DNA of 64,000 bases, taken from positions 7,991,338-8,055,337 of the forward strand of contig NC_088302.1 of the NCBI RefSeq assembly GCF_032854445.1, written 5' to 3'. The DNA is from Liolophura sinensis (taxonomy: Eukaryota; Mollusca; Polyplacophora; Chitonida; Chitonidae). The notes below the pieces were generated by a model. The model was not told where the DNA came from. It made no database searches and saw only the letters and a program-made list of their open reading frames with translations. Shown piece by piece: positions 38,701-46,625 of this stretch; positions within the stretch are counted from its first letter, which is position 1, and each line of letters begins with the position of its first letter. The position numbers and the translations under genes were made by a program.

Positions 38701-41700
38701 CCACCAGATACTGGCAGACCTTCCCACGTACATCCAGGGATGAAGCCAGCATGAGCTGGACTTGAACTCACAGCCACCAGATTGATCAGAGGCTCCTGGG
38801 TCATTGCACCGTACCATGTTTAAATATGGTCCTGGTTTCATTTGAATGTAAACCTACATAGTAAATATGAAATCTTTATCTAAAGAGCTCCAACATCTAC
38901 TGCAATCATGTTATGTATACATATGAACAAACAGACAGATGAACACAGCAGTGACTCTCTTGGCATCATATCCCAATGACGTAAGAACTTTTGTTCCTGC
39001 ACTTTGTCACTTTTGCAGGCAGTTTTACTGATACTGGCCTATAAGTAATGAAGAGCAATATCCTCAAATTATATATGCGGCACCTGACGAGTCATCTGTG
39101 GATCCCGTTGGTGGCCAAGTGGTTAGAGCGTCCGCCTTGAAATCGGAAGAACAAGGCATTAAACCCGGGCGGGATCATAGCAAAGACTTTCAAAAATGAT
39201 ACTTGCTGCTGCCTCACTTGGCACTCAGCATTGAGAGGACAGAGCAAGGAAACATGACTGGTTGGCCCACGTGTCAGTATAATGTGACTGGGTGGGTGGG
39301 GTGTCATGTCTGGTGTCTTCGGCATGGTACTTCAGTGGCAGCATGGACTCGCCCTGCCACAAGAAGACACGTTATATGTACACACACCTAATGATTCCTC
39401 GTCAACTGAAAACTTGTTCAGTTCGACGTTAAACCCCAAGCATACAGACATACATATGAGTCATCTGTGGCGTTTAACATTAAAAAATTAAGCCTGCATT
39501 TTGGTCAATCCGATCAGAACCCAGTAATTACAACTAAGACAAAAACGTGTATTAACTGACTTTTCATTAGCAACAGTTATAATCTATACAAGTATATGAA
39601 CTAATACAATATCACACTGCTACAGCTCTTCGTCATGAACTTACTTTTTCACTTAATCTATTTTCAGACATACTGGTATCTATTATGATAAAAAAAAAAA
39701 GCATACTGAACTGAGGAATCTTGACAGCATTCCATAATTGACAAACAGGTATATCGCACACAGACACACATGTATTAGCATATGTTGAGTGAATATTTTC
39801 CTATCAGTAAAGACACTTTAAATATGTATGCGGCGATTCATAACGTCAGCACACAAAGAGACAATGGGAAATCCATCCGGTCCGTGATAAATTGCTCGGA
39901 AATCATCCTTCAATTATGTGATTTAGATGGCCATAAAAAACCCTAGTCGACACTTCATCAACTTGTCCAGGTATTACACTGGTTTCATGTTTATTCACAA
40001 GTCAAACTATAGATAGCTGCAGTGCGTGATATATATTTTTCTCTCCAAAAAAAGGTAATAATTTTGATATAATTGATGTTAGTTACACATTTTGGGTTCA
40101 CGCTTTTAGCAACACCTGGAAAAGCTGCAATTAAGCTTCAGAAAGGCCTGTACATGCAGCTGCTTATGTAAAGCTTGCATGAGATACAAGATAGTAATTA
40201 GCAACTATTTTTCTACAATTTCCACCAACTCACAGGTGTTCTTTGCAAATGCAAATTATTATTTACATCAGACAGATTAATGAAAATACCAGTAATTAAT
40301 TCAAGAATTGTACTACTGACTTTATTAAAAACATAGGATTTTAGTATAACATGATTACTGCAAATCCCTTTTCAACAAGTCCTGTTAACTGATCAAATAT
40401 ATTTAGAAAAAAAAAGTTGGGCCTAATGAATTAACAATATTACTCATTTTGAATTAAGATACAAATTATTGGACACATACACTTTGAACAGAGTGTCAAG
40501 CAGACCAAGATTTAATTAAGTTTTGTGCAATAATTGCTCCTTACATCAAAATTCTTTGAAGAATCAAGAATAATTATCTTTTTTAAAAAGATGCCCAAAA
40601 AAGTGAGATTAATTTAGCAATTCAGGATCAATAGCACTGAGGTAAACAAGTCTAGCACAAATGGCCAAGGTGACCTGAAGTCCTCAATGGCATTAAGATA
40701 AACACTGGTAATTAGCATGCCCACACAGCTTTCGAACATGCCTTCAGAATTCTAAAAACCAATCAAACTTGTTCTGTGGAGGACTTTTTATGTGTCTGAT
40801 TTCTGTAACCAGCAATGCGTCCTGCATATCATTAACTCTTAGGTGGCAAGGGCAATTATAATAAAATATCAATTAACTCACAAGACATGAAAAGAAATCA
40901 CCATCAAGTGAAAAAATCCCTTGAATACAAGTGTGTCAACATTGTACTTCAGACACAAAGAGTAATAACGCATTAATGAATCTTATTTCCAAAGAGTTTG
41001 GTAATTGGGTAAACAATCACCAGCATCAGGTATTAAGGCCACACCAATTTAAATTATTGTGTTTAGGGCAGAATAAGTCATTTTTCCATGTCGGAGGAGG
41101 GCGTAAAAATAAATTTTCAAACTCAGCGAATTTGTGGAAAATATTGATACTCAAGATATATTTACATGACTGGAAGCCTAGAAAAACAGAAAAATCATAA
41201 ATAAAAAGACTGATTTAAACTTTTATTTTTATTTAATATTTTGATTTTATAGCGTCAGCTTGTCTGTAAACCACAAATAATATTGGAGTAGCCCAAATAC
41301 TGTAAGCCTATATATTGTTCAAAGACTCATTAATGCAAATACATGGAATCTGATATTCAGTTTGCTGAAGGTAGAGCCAGTACTACATGGTATTAGCAGC
41401 CTCTGTAGTGTACCACAAAGTATCTGGATCTGCATAAAAAACCCTCTCATGATTAATATCCAAAATGTTAAAGGCTTTTCGTTGGAGGGTTTAAGATCAC
41501 TTTCAAAAATTAGTATTTTGATCACAGGTGCCAAATTAAGATAGAAATAGAATGAAATGACATTAATAACATAGCATGTCTCAGGTGACAATATACACAA
41601 AACCATCAGTCACTATTCATAAAATCAGTCACTATTCATAATGTCAGTCACTATTCAAAAAGTCAGTGACTATTTATAATGTCAGTTGCTATTCATAACA

Positions 41701-44700
41701 TCAGTCACTATTCACGTCCGTTGCTATTTACGTCTGTCGCTATTCATAATGTCAGTAGCTATTCATAATGTCAGTCGCTATTCATAACATGAGTCACTAT
41801 TCAAAATGTCAGTTGCTATTCATAACATCAGTCGCTACTCATAACATCAGTCCCTATTCATAATGTCAGTTGCTATTCATAACATCAGTCGTTAGTCATG
41901 ACATCAGTCACTATTCATAACCACAGTTGCTATTCATGAAGTCAGTCGCTAGTCATAACATCAGTTGCTATCCATAATGTCAGTCCCTATTCATAACGTC
42001 AGTCCCTATTCATAATATCAGTCCCTATTCATAATGTCAGTTGCTATTCATAACATCAGTCGTTAGTCATAACATCTGTCACTATTCACAACCACAGTTG
42101 CTATTCATGAAGTCAGTCACTATTCATAACGTCAGTTGCTATTCATAACTTTAGTCCCTATTCACAATGTCAGTCCCTATTCATAATGTCAGTCCCTATT
42201 CATAATGTCAGTCCCTATTCATAATGTCAGTTGCTATTTATAACGTTAGGCCCTATTGATAATGTCAGTCCCTATTCATAATGTCAGTCGCTATTCACAA
42301 CATCAGTCGCTATTCATAATGTCAGTTGCTATTCATGATGTCAGTCCCTATTCATAACGTCAGTTGCAATTCATAATGTCAGTCATTATTTATAATGTCA
42401 GTTGCTATTCATAAGGTCAGTCCTATTCATAACATCAGCCCCTATTCATAACATCAGCCCCTATTCATAACATCAGCCCCTATTCATAATGTCAGTTACT
42501 ATTCATATCTTCAGTTGCTATTCATAACGTCAGTCACTATTTATGTCAGTCACCACTCATAACTTCAGTCGCTATGCATAAAACATCAGTCACTATTCAT
42601 AACTTCAGTTGCTATTCATAACGTCAGTCCCTATTCATAATGTATTCATAAATGCAGTCGCTATTCATGACTTTAGTCGCTATTTATAATGTATGTCACT
42701 ATTTACGTCAGTCGTTATTCATAACTTCAGTCGCTACTTATAACGTGATATTTATAACGCCAGTCACTATTTATAATGTCAGTCACTATTCATAACTTCA
42801 GTCACTATTCATAACTTCAGTCGCTATTTATAGCGTCCAGTCACTATTTATAGCGTCTGTCACTATTTATTATGTCAGTCGCTATTCATAACTTCAGTCG
42901 CTATTTATAACGTCAGTCGCTATTTATAACTTCAGTCGCTATTCATAACTTCAGTCGCTATTTATAACTTCAGTCACTATTTATAATGCAGTTGCTATTC
43001 ATAACTTCAGTCGCTATTTATAACGTCAGTCACTGTTTATAATGTCAGTCACTATTTATAGCGTCAGTCACTATTTATAACATCCACATATGAAGAGACA
43101 ATGGGAAATCCATCTGGTCCATAATTAATTGCTCAGAAATAATCCAAAATGACCTAAAATTATGCTCAAAAAGGACATTTTCAGACGCAAATAAATGTAT
43201 TAACATTTTACTTTAGGTGTTCTCTTTCAATGTGATATTGATATCAGTTTACCTTCCAAACAAATGTCAAAACACTTTTCTATGCTCAACAGATTTCTCA
43301 GAAACGAGTAAACTGTGCAACTTGCAATTTAGTCATTGGTGAAATTTAAAGTCATAACTAAACAATTTTGACTATGATCAAGATTGTAACCAAATGAAAG
43401 TGGTACTTAAATTCTTCCATTACATGTATGTATAGGCCTAATTAAATAACCGTATGAACAAAATGCCTCCCTCCCTCCACTTCCCACTGGCAGACAGTTG
43501 TCTACCTATAACCACCCACAGACTGCACCATTCTACCCTAAGATAGGTGGAAATCTGGCAAAAAAATCTCTCCCTGGGTGGGTGCAGCCTGGCATGGGGG
43601 CACAGTCCCTGAGGATCAAGACAAGGCTCAGCATTAATGAGGTGTGTGGGGGGGAACTCCAGATAGGGGTAAGAGCAAAGCATGAGGTTAATGGAGGCCA
43701 TGCCGGCACAAAATGAAGGTCTATCTGCATTCACCCAGACTTGTGCGATAAACGACAGAAACATAAAGATAAATTGCTAGCTCTCCTTAACAAGTAATCA
43801 ATCAGCTTTATCGTTGTCAGAAATCTGATAAGGCATACTGTAAATCCAGACATGTATGAGCTGGAACAAATGCATTGAAAATTTCCTGACAAATGCACAC
43901 TAGCTGTTAGCAGAGGTTTACATAACAACACATCACACAAACACAGCAGGCTCCACAAGGATCGGATTAGTGAATGTAACCATAATAAACCTTTCCTAGA
44001 CACCACCGAGGATTAAAGAAGAACATAAAACAGGGTTTTTGATGAACTGTGTTTCAGATTACATGATTGACAATCAAAAGACCTGAGTGTTAGAAATCCT
44101 GATATTACATGGACCCCTACTTGTAGCCACCGAGGCATCTATATCTCTGCTTATGCATATCGTGCAATGTTTGTATATGTTTGTTTTCAAAATACAAGAA
44201 TATACTTAGCTCAAAGTAACAGAAAGCTATAATATAAAATAAAGTTTGCCATACAGACAAATGAAAACCACTTATATTTTTGGATTTTTTGAAGAGTATT
44301 GAAAGACATTCAAACAGCTGAATTCTATGGTGGGCTTTATGAGCCAAACTAATGGCATCTAGGAACTCTGATGTCACATCACATTTTTTCCTGATGTTCA
44401 CCAAAAGGAAGCAATTTTTATAGTAATCTTTTTGTAATCCGTAAAAAGAGTAATTCCAAAATTATGTGTCGTGATTAAAGTTGGGAAAACTTATTGTGAC
44501 TTAAGAGCTCTTACACTCTGAAGTAGGGTCCACAAAGCTCACCTTAGAATTCAAGTGTCTGAATGTCTTTACCTCTTTTCACAAAAATGTAAAAATGTAG
44601 ATGAAAGTATATTCATACACAGTTTCAAGCGGTTTATTAAGTGATGCCTACTTTGGTTTTTAGAGGTCTTTTCCTTAAAGGAGGATTTAAATCAATGCAT

Positions 44701-46625
44701 TTCAAGAAACACTGCAAATGGTCAAATGGCCAGATCTGAGGTTTACTTCGAGTTTTAGAGGTCTTTTCCTTTAAAGCAGGATTTAAATCAATACATTTCA
44801 AGAAACACTGCAAATGGACAAATGGCCAGATCTGAGGTTTACTTCGAGTTTTAGAGGTCTTTTCCTTTAAAGCAGGATTTAAATCAATACATTTCAAGAA
44901 ACACTGCAAATGGACATGGCCAGATCCGAGGTTTACCTCGAGTTTTAGAGGTCTTTTCCTTAAAGGAGGATTTAAATCAATACATTTCAAGAAACACTGC
45001 AAATGGACAAATGGCCAGATCCGAGGTTTACCTCGAGTTTTAGAGGTCTTTTCCTTTAAAGCAGGATTTAAATCAATACATTTCAAGAAACACTGCAAAT
45101 GGACATGGCCAGATCTGAGGTTTACCTCGAGTTTTAGAGGTCTTTTCCTTAAAGGAGGATTTAAATCAATGCATTTCAAGAAACACTGCAAATGGACATG
45201 GCCAGATCCGAGGTTTACCTCGAGTTTTAGAGGTCTTTTCCTTAAAGGAGGATTTAAATCAATACATTTCAAGAAACACTGCAAATGGACAAATGGCCAG
45301 ATCCGAGGTTTACCTCGAGTTTTAGAGGTCTTTTCCTTTAAAGCAGGATTTAAATCAATGCATTTCAAGAAACACTGCAAATGGACATGGCCAGATCCGA
45401 GGTTTACCTCGAGTTTTAGAGGTCTTTTCCTTAAAGGAGGATTTAAATCAATACATTTCAAGAAACACTGCAAATGGACAAATGGCCAGATCCGAGGTTT
45501 ACCTCGAGTTTTAGAGGTCTTTTCCTTAAAGGAGGATTTAAATCGATGCATTTCAAGAAACACTGCAAATGGACAAATGGCCAGATCTGAGTTTTACCTT
45601 GAGTTTTAGAGGTCTTTTCCTTAAAGGAGGATTTAAATCAATGCATTTCAAGAAACACTGCAAATGGACAAATGGCCAGATCCGAGGTTTACCTCGAGTT
45701 TTAGAGGTCTTTTCCTTAAAGGAGGATTTAAATCGATGCATTTCAAGAAACACTGCAAATGGACAAATGGCCAGATCTGAGTTTTACCTTGAGTTTTAGA
45801 GGTCTTTTCCTTAAAGGAGGATTTAAATCAATGCATTTCAAGAAACACTGCAAATGGACATGGCCAGATCCGAGGTTTACCTCGAGTTTTAGAGGTCTTT
45901 TCCTTAAAGGAGGATTTAAATCAATGCATTTCAAGAAACACTGCAAATGGACATGGCCAGATCCGAGGTTTACCTCGAGTTTTAGAGGTCTTTTCCTTTA
46001 AAGCAGGATTTAAATCAATACATTTCAAGAAACACTGCCAATGGACAAATGGCCAGGTCTGAGGTTTACCGCTTTCTAATTTACTATTTTTCTACTTTCT
46101 TAATACATGGTAATCAGCATCAGTAGAGTAAAGACCAAGTCATGGTTGCACATAGCTGCAGACAAAATTACTGAGAAGACACTAGATAAGTTGGTTATTT
46201 TGGTTTGTACCGTTATTAAGCTGATAATTTATTTATTTATTTGATTTGTTTTTTTAAGCCGTACTTAAGAATATTTCACTTATACTACAGTGAACAGCAT
46301 TATATGGTGAAAGGAAAGCGGGCAGAGCCTGGAGGAAACCCACAACCTGCTTGCAGATCTTCCCATGCATGTAGAGCCGGAGAGGAAGCCAACATAAGCT
46401 GGACTTGAAGTCAGAGCAACCACTTTAACTAGAGGCTCCTGGGTCATTGTGCCTATCTGGCATGTTAACCCCCTCGGCCATGGAGGTCTCTAAGCTGATG
46501 ATGATAACTATCATGAGCATGTATGACAGCAAGTAGCTGTGACTGCAGTGAAGTGCATGTAACAGAAAAACTTACTGCGATCCTCCAAACTCCTTGGATG
46601 GTCGAACAAAAACAGTGACATCTTT
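20604..46625 (-). CDS. START-domain lipid transfer protein, STARD4/5/6-like (5 exons, 5' incomplete)
   Basis: Joined exons in order of translation are 46576-46625, 31852-31987, 21914-22028, 21179-21272 and 20604-20769. All introns are GT-AG, with exon ends in phases 2, 0, 1 and 2. The joined frame is open for 186 residues plus TAA. START features seen are the tryptophan segment MKWDKNVKNIE (near residue 49), the central ISSRDFIDVV (about 78-87) and the C-terminal helix segment DLSGMLPRSIVESAMP, which in START proteins caps the lipid cavity. Small soluble START proteins of about 205-215 residues (STARD4, 5, 6) carry sterols or bile acids between membranes in the cytosol. Human STARD5 is the closest match I recall, but ligand and orthology are inference. 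About 35 N-terminal residues are absent, so the start codon is not in these exons. The introns of 9.8 and 14.6 kb are full of minisatellites and SINEs. Confidence 0.88.
21179..21272 (-). CDS. START-domain gene, internal exon
   Basis: This 94-bp exon lies between acceptor CTCTACTAG and donor GTAAGC. After completing an Ala codon it reads VSIEHPKGAVDSKYVRGWNY, then PSCLTCMRIP and two bases of a Gly codon. The IEHP ... YVRG-x-N-x-P-x-C pattern matches the START segment between the strands around the Omega-1 loop and the last strand. The exon ends in phase 2. Confidence 0.88.
21440..21590 (-). mobile_element. possible tRNA-derived SINE head
   Basis: The minus strand reads TTTAGCGTAGAGATAGAAGC ... 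GCTGGTTCAGATCCCTAGCT, an A-box-like and a B-box-like element about 35 bases apart. It sits in the 641-bp intron between the 21179 and 21914 exons. Neither family A nor family B, and no tail was identified. Confidence 0.35.
21914..22028 (-). CDS. START-domain gene, internal exon
   Basis: This 115-bp exon lies between acceptor TTGTTACAG and donor GTAAGG. It encodes DMRIIRVVTSSALMGVISSR followed by DFIDVVKTVKNDDFISTN and the first base of the next codon. The I-S-x-RDF-x-D-x-V motif is one of the most conserved parts of STARD4/5-type START domains. Phase 1 at its end fits the following exon. Confidence 0.9.
22046..22202 (-). mobile_element. SINE family A, partial
   Basis: Inverted tail ATTTATTTGATTGGTGTTTT, then GCCAGCATTATGATGGGAGG, GGGAAACCCACAACCATCTG and CAGGCTGCTGACAGATCTTT. 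The head is missing. It starts 18 bases beyond the 3' splice site of the 21914-22028 exon, on the transcribed strand. Confidence 0.75.
22452..22965. repeat. 16/17-bp minisatellite with higher-order order
   Basis: About 30 head-to-tail units of ATGCCAGCTAGTACATA (17 bp, type A), with 16-bp variants ATGCAGCTAGTACATA (B) and ATGCAGCGAGTACATA (C). The block AAACAB recurs three times. Units are otherwise nearly identical, so the array is young or homogenised. Confidence 0.97.
23336..23590 (-). mobile_element. SINE family A, near full length
   Basis: Runs from the inverted tail ACTTGATTGGTGTTTTATGC through AGCATGAGCTGGACTTGAAC (B box on the minus strand GTTCAAGTCCAG) to the head GCTAACCACCTTGGCCAAAG. 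Pairs with an inverted partial copy 47 bases away. Confidence 0.85.
23638..23806 (+). mobile_element. SINE family A, 3' half
   Basis: CCATACGTGGGAAGG, CAACCTGCAGATGGTCGTGG, CCTCCCGCCATACTGCTGGC and GTGAAATATTCTT are followed by a tail with AATAAAATAAGTAAAGCACT. It is in inverted orientation to the copy at 23336-23590. Confidence 0.8.
24471..24582. repeat. 56-bp tandem duplication
   Basis: Two adjacent copies beginning AGACAACAGCCACTTTACAG and ending AAGGGCAATTAG, at 24471-24526 and 24527-24582, with a few substitutions. Confidence 0.9.
25276..25313 (+). other. G-rich tract, possible quadruplex
   Basis: G runs of 6, 3, 5 and 8 bases separated by AT, T and AAAGGAGGT. One loop is 9 bases, so it only meets relaxed quadruplex rules. 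In the START transcript this would be a C-rich intronic tract. Confidence 0.5.
26681..27120. repeat. 25-bp minisatellite, two interleaved variants
   Basis: About 17 units of TCTACCTGTAAGGTCAGCCT plus AACAG or ATGAG. The two endings alternate over much of the array, indicating a 50-bp higher-order unit disturbed by later changes. Confidence 0.96.
27305..27325 (+). repeat. poly(A) tract
   Basis: About 18 consecutive A. No SINE or LINE body was recognised next to it. Confidence 0.8.
27885..28206 (+). mobile_element. SINE family C, 5' portion, split by a later SINE
   Basis: GGGTTCAAACCCAGCCTGAG (B box) lies near 27933, TTGGTGACAATAAGCAGTGG near 28000 and ACTGCCATCATATAAGTGAA near 28163. The tail resumes at 28385 (GTTAAGCCACAATTAAATAA) after an inverted family A insertion. 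The 5' end is approximate. Confidence 0.65.
28207..28369 (-). mobile_element. SINE family A inserted in a family C SINE
   Basis: Inverted tail TTATTTGATTGGGGTTTTAT, then CTCAAGAATATTTCACTTAT and GGGAAACCCATGACC. It is flanked by a perfect 15-bp duplication GGAGTGTTGTATGGA at 28192-28206 and 28370-28384. Confidence 0.88.
28385..28415 (+). mobile_element. SINE family C tail remainder
   Basis: GTTAAGCCACAATTAAATAA followed by ATAAAATAAA completes the tail interrupted at 28206. Confidence 0.65.
28619..28662 (-). mobile_element. SINE tail fragment
   Basis: ATTTATTTATTTATTTCATT followed by GGAGTTTCACATCATCTTAA resembles the inverted 3' end of families A and C. Nothing beyond it is recognisable. 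Confidence 0.4.
30712..30828 (+). mobile_element. SINE family A, 3' end only
   Basis: TTTTTCCTCTCACCATAATG, CTGGCCGATGTTGTAAAAGT and GAAATACTCTTAAGTATGGT precede GTAAAACACCACACAAATAA and (AAAT)n. 5' truncated. Confidence 0.75.
31494..31765. repeat. 36-bp tandem repeat
   Basis: About seven units of ATTAATGTTGAATAAAAACT plus CAAACAAATCATCGTC, with diverged outer units. It ends about 87 bp below the 31852-31987 exon, on the donor side in the downstream intron. Confidence 0.92.
31852..31987 (-). CDS. START-domain gene, internal exon
   Basis: This 136-bp exon follows an acceptor ending TTCAG and precedes donor GTGAGT. After one base that completes a Gln codon it encodes YKVEGIVNAPPETVFEYV, then PKPGDSKRMKWDKNVKNIEA, then IEELGD. 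The V-EG-V-x-A-x-x-E-x-V-x-E-x-V pattern followed by KWD-N-V is typical of the START N-terminal half. It ends in phase 0. A 36-bp minisatellite ends about 90 bases beyond its donor. Confidence 0.9.
32278..33244. repeat. 49-bp composite minisatellite
   Basis: The unit combines CCCACTGGTGTCACACTAAC with CCACTGGTGTCACATGGGTG and AAAACACAG, so it is itself an internal duplication of CCCACTGGTGTCACA. Order is good to about 32880, then increasingly decayed. Confidence 0.95.
33331..34740. repeat. ~42-bp alternating purine-pyrimidine minisatellite
   Basis: About 33 units of CACATGTACGTGTGTCATAC plus TGGTACATGTGTGTGACATTAG with length variants. Much of each unit alternates purine and pyrimidine. Open frames of 60-130 codons appear on both strands only because the unit lacks stop codons in several frames. 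Confidence 0.96.
34917..35180 (+). repeat. dispersed repeat R1, copy 1
   Basis: AAATGACCTAAAATTTTGCC and CTCAGAAACAGGACAAATGG ... GATGAAATTTATGGTCAT match, in the same order, 43144-43365 (AAATGACCTAAAATTATGCT; CTCAGAAACGAGTAAACTG; GGTGAAATTTAAAGTCATAA). Both copies lie just downstream of a large tandem array. Confidence 0.6.
35008..35093. repeat. 43-bp tandem duplication
   Basis: Two near-identical adjacent copies of ACTTACAACTTCCCAGTAAA continuing ATATCATCCCATGTTCCAAG and CAA, inside R1 copy 1. Confidence 0.95.
36395..36505 (+). mobile_element. SINE tail, family A/C
   Basis: GTAATCCGGTTTCCTCCACT, CACAAAATCTAGCTGCCACC and GTGTTAAACATCAAAAATAA correspond to the 3' part of family C. It abuts an inverted family A copy. 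Confidence 0.55.
36511..36690 (-). mobile_element. SINE family A, partial
   Basis: Inverted tail ATTTATTTATTTCATTAGTC, TTCACGCGGTATTC, AAAATATTTCACTTATGTGA, a GA microsatellite (36574-36588), then CAGCATTATTCTGG and CACATGACCATC. It ends at an (AAAT)n run. Confidence 0.65.
36779..36965 (-). mobile_element. degraded SINE, family C
   Basis: Inverted tail CGCATTTATTGATTGATCAG, then AACCCCCAACCTCTGG and TACTCATGAACTTTTCCACA. The last motif recurs at 51.8 kb (CACTGATGAACTTTTCCACA). Confidence 0.5.
37322..37372 (-). mobile_element. tRNA-like SINE head fragment
   Basis: The minus strand reads TGGCCAAGTGGTTAAGAGTG ... CCAGGGTTTCAAAAT, an A box and a degenerate B box at tRNA spacing. The anticodon arm is not convincing, so it is not called a tRNA gene. 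Confidence 0.4.
38584..38816 (-). mobile_element. SINE family A with target-site duplication
   Basis: Contains ATACGATGGTGGCTGGCATT, CAGACCTTCCCACGTACATC, AGCATGAGCTGGACTTGAAC and GAGGCTCCTGGGTCATTGCA. Flanked by TGTTTAAATAT at 38573-38583 and 38817-38827. The tRNA-like head is incomplete. Confidence 0.8.
39102..39457 (+). mobile_element. SINE family B, full length, tRNA-Ser-like head
   Basis: Head TGGTGGCCAAGTGGTTAGAG (A box) ... GCATTAAACCCGGGCGGGAT (B box), with a TTGAAATC anticodon loop like tRNA-Ser(UGA). The body includes CCACACCCCAGTCAC-type sequence and CATGGACTCGCCCTGCCACA, and the tail is GACGTTAAACCCCAAGC. A perfect 13-bp duplication GAGTCATCTGTGG lies at 39089-39101 and 39458-39470. 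This is the reference copy for the truncated family B pieces at 13.1-14.3 and 15.6 kb. Confidence 0.9.
39834..39908 (+). repeat. dispersed repeat R1 edge with one array unit
   Basis: CGATTCATAACGTCAG (one unit of the 41.6-kb array) is followed directly by AAGAGACAATGGGAAATCCA and GGTCC..ATAAATTGCTC. The same junction occurs at 43060-43146 after about 78 units. Confidence 0.7.
41602..43084. repeat. 19-bp minisatellite, ~78 units
   Basis: Units of CAGTCACTATTCATAATGT with substitutions (GCTATT, CCCTATT; TTCATA changing to TTTATA) and single-base indels. The lower half is mostly TTCATA and the upper half mostly TTTATA, so the array changes gradually along its length. Confidence 0.96.
43085..43370 (+). 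repeat. dispersed repeat R1, copy 2
   Basis: Begins GAAGAGACAATGGGAAATCC (as at 39858), then AAATGACCTAAAATTATGCT and GATTTCTCAGAAACGAG (as at 34947 and 35129). It joins the two partial copies into one order. Confidence 0.65.
44641..46072. repeat. 93-96-bp tandem repeat, 15 units
   Basis: Each unit contains GTTTTAGAGGTCTTTTCCTT, AGGATTTAAATCAA and TTTCAAGAAACACTGCAAAT. Two indel sites vary: TTAAAGG or TTTAAAGC, and GGACAAATGG or GGACATGG. A minus-strand frame of 308 codons (44637-45563) crosses about nine units. It has no domain that I recognise. Confidence 0.96.
46217..46225. repeat. target-site duplication, left copy
   Basis: TAAGCTGAT here and at 46491-46499 flank a family A SINE. Confidence 0.75.
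46226..46490 (-). mobile_element. SINE family A, full length, with target-site duplication
   Basis: Inverted tail AATTTATTTATTTATTTGAT, AAGAATATTTCACTTATACT, GCTGGACTTGAAGTCAGAGC, AGAGGCTCCTGGGTCATTGT and head CCCCCTCGGCCATGGAGGTC. It lies 85 bases beyond the donor of the 46576 exon. Confidence 0.87.
46576..46625 (-). CDS. START-domain gene, most 5' exon identified
   Basis: This 50-bp exon lies between a pyrimidine-rich acceptor (TTTTTTTCTCCAG) and a GTAAGT donor. It reads KDVTVFVRPSKEFGGS plus two bases of the next codon. The segment corresponds to the early START beta strands, where STARD5-like proteins have a V-x-V-x-x-RPS-x-EF pattern. Phase 2 at its end fits the single leading base of the 31852-31987 exon. 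The exon enters in phase 0, so another coding exon must lie upstream. Confidence 0.85.

Larger units (their letters stand above)
31988..46575 (-). other. 14.6-kb intron of the START gene
   Basis: Lies between the GTAAGT donor below 46576 and the acceptor above 31987. About a third is tandem repeat: 49-bp, 42-bp, 19-bp and 95-bp arrays. SINE copies lie at 36.4-37.4, 38.6, 39.1 and 46.2 kb. The parts 35180-36380, 36970-37320, 37380-38570, 39910-41600 and 43370-44640 hold no feature I recognise. Confidence 0.8.

Noticed and set aside
39102-39180. Functional tRNA-Ser gene
   Set aside because: It has tRNA-like A and B boxes and an anticodon-like loop, but stems do not close and it continues into a SINE body with flanking target-site duplication.
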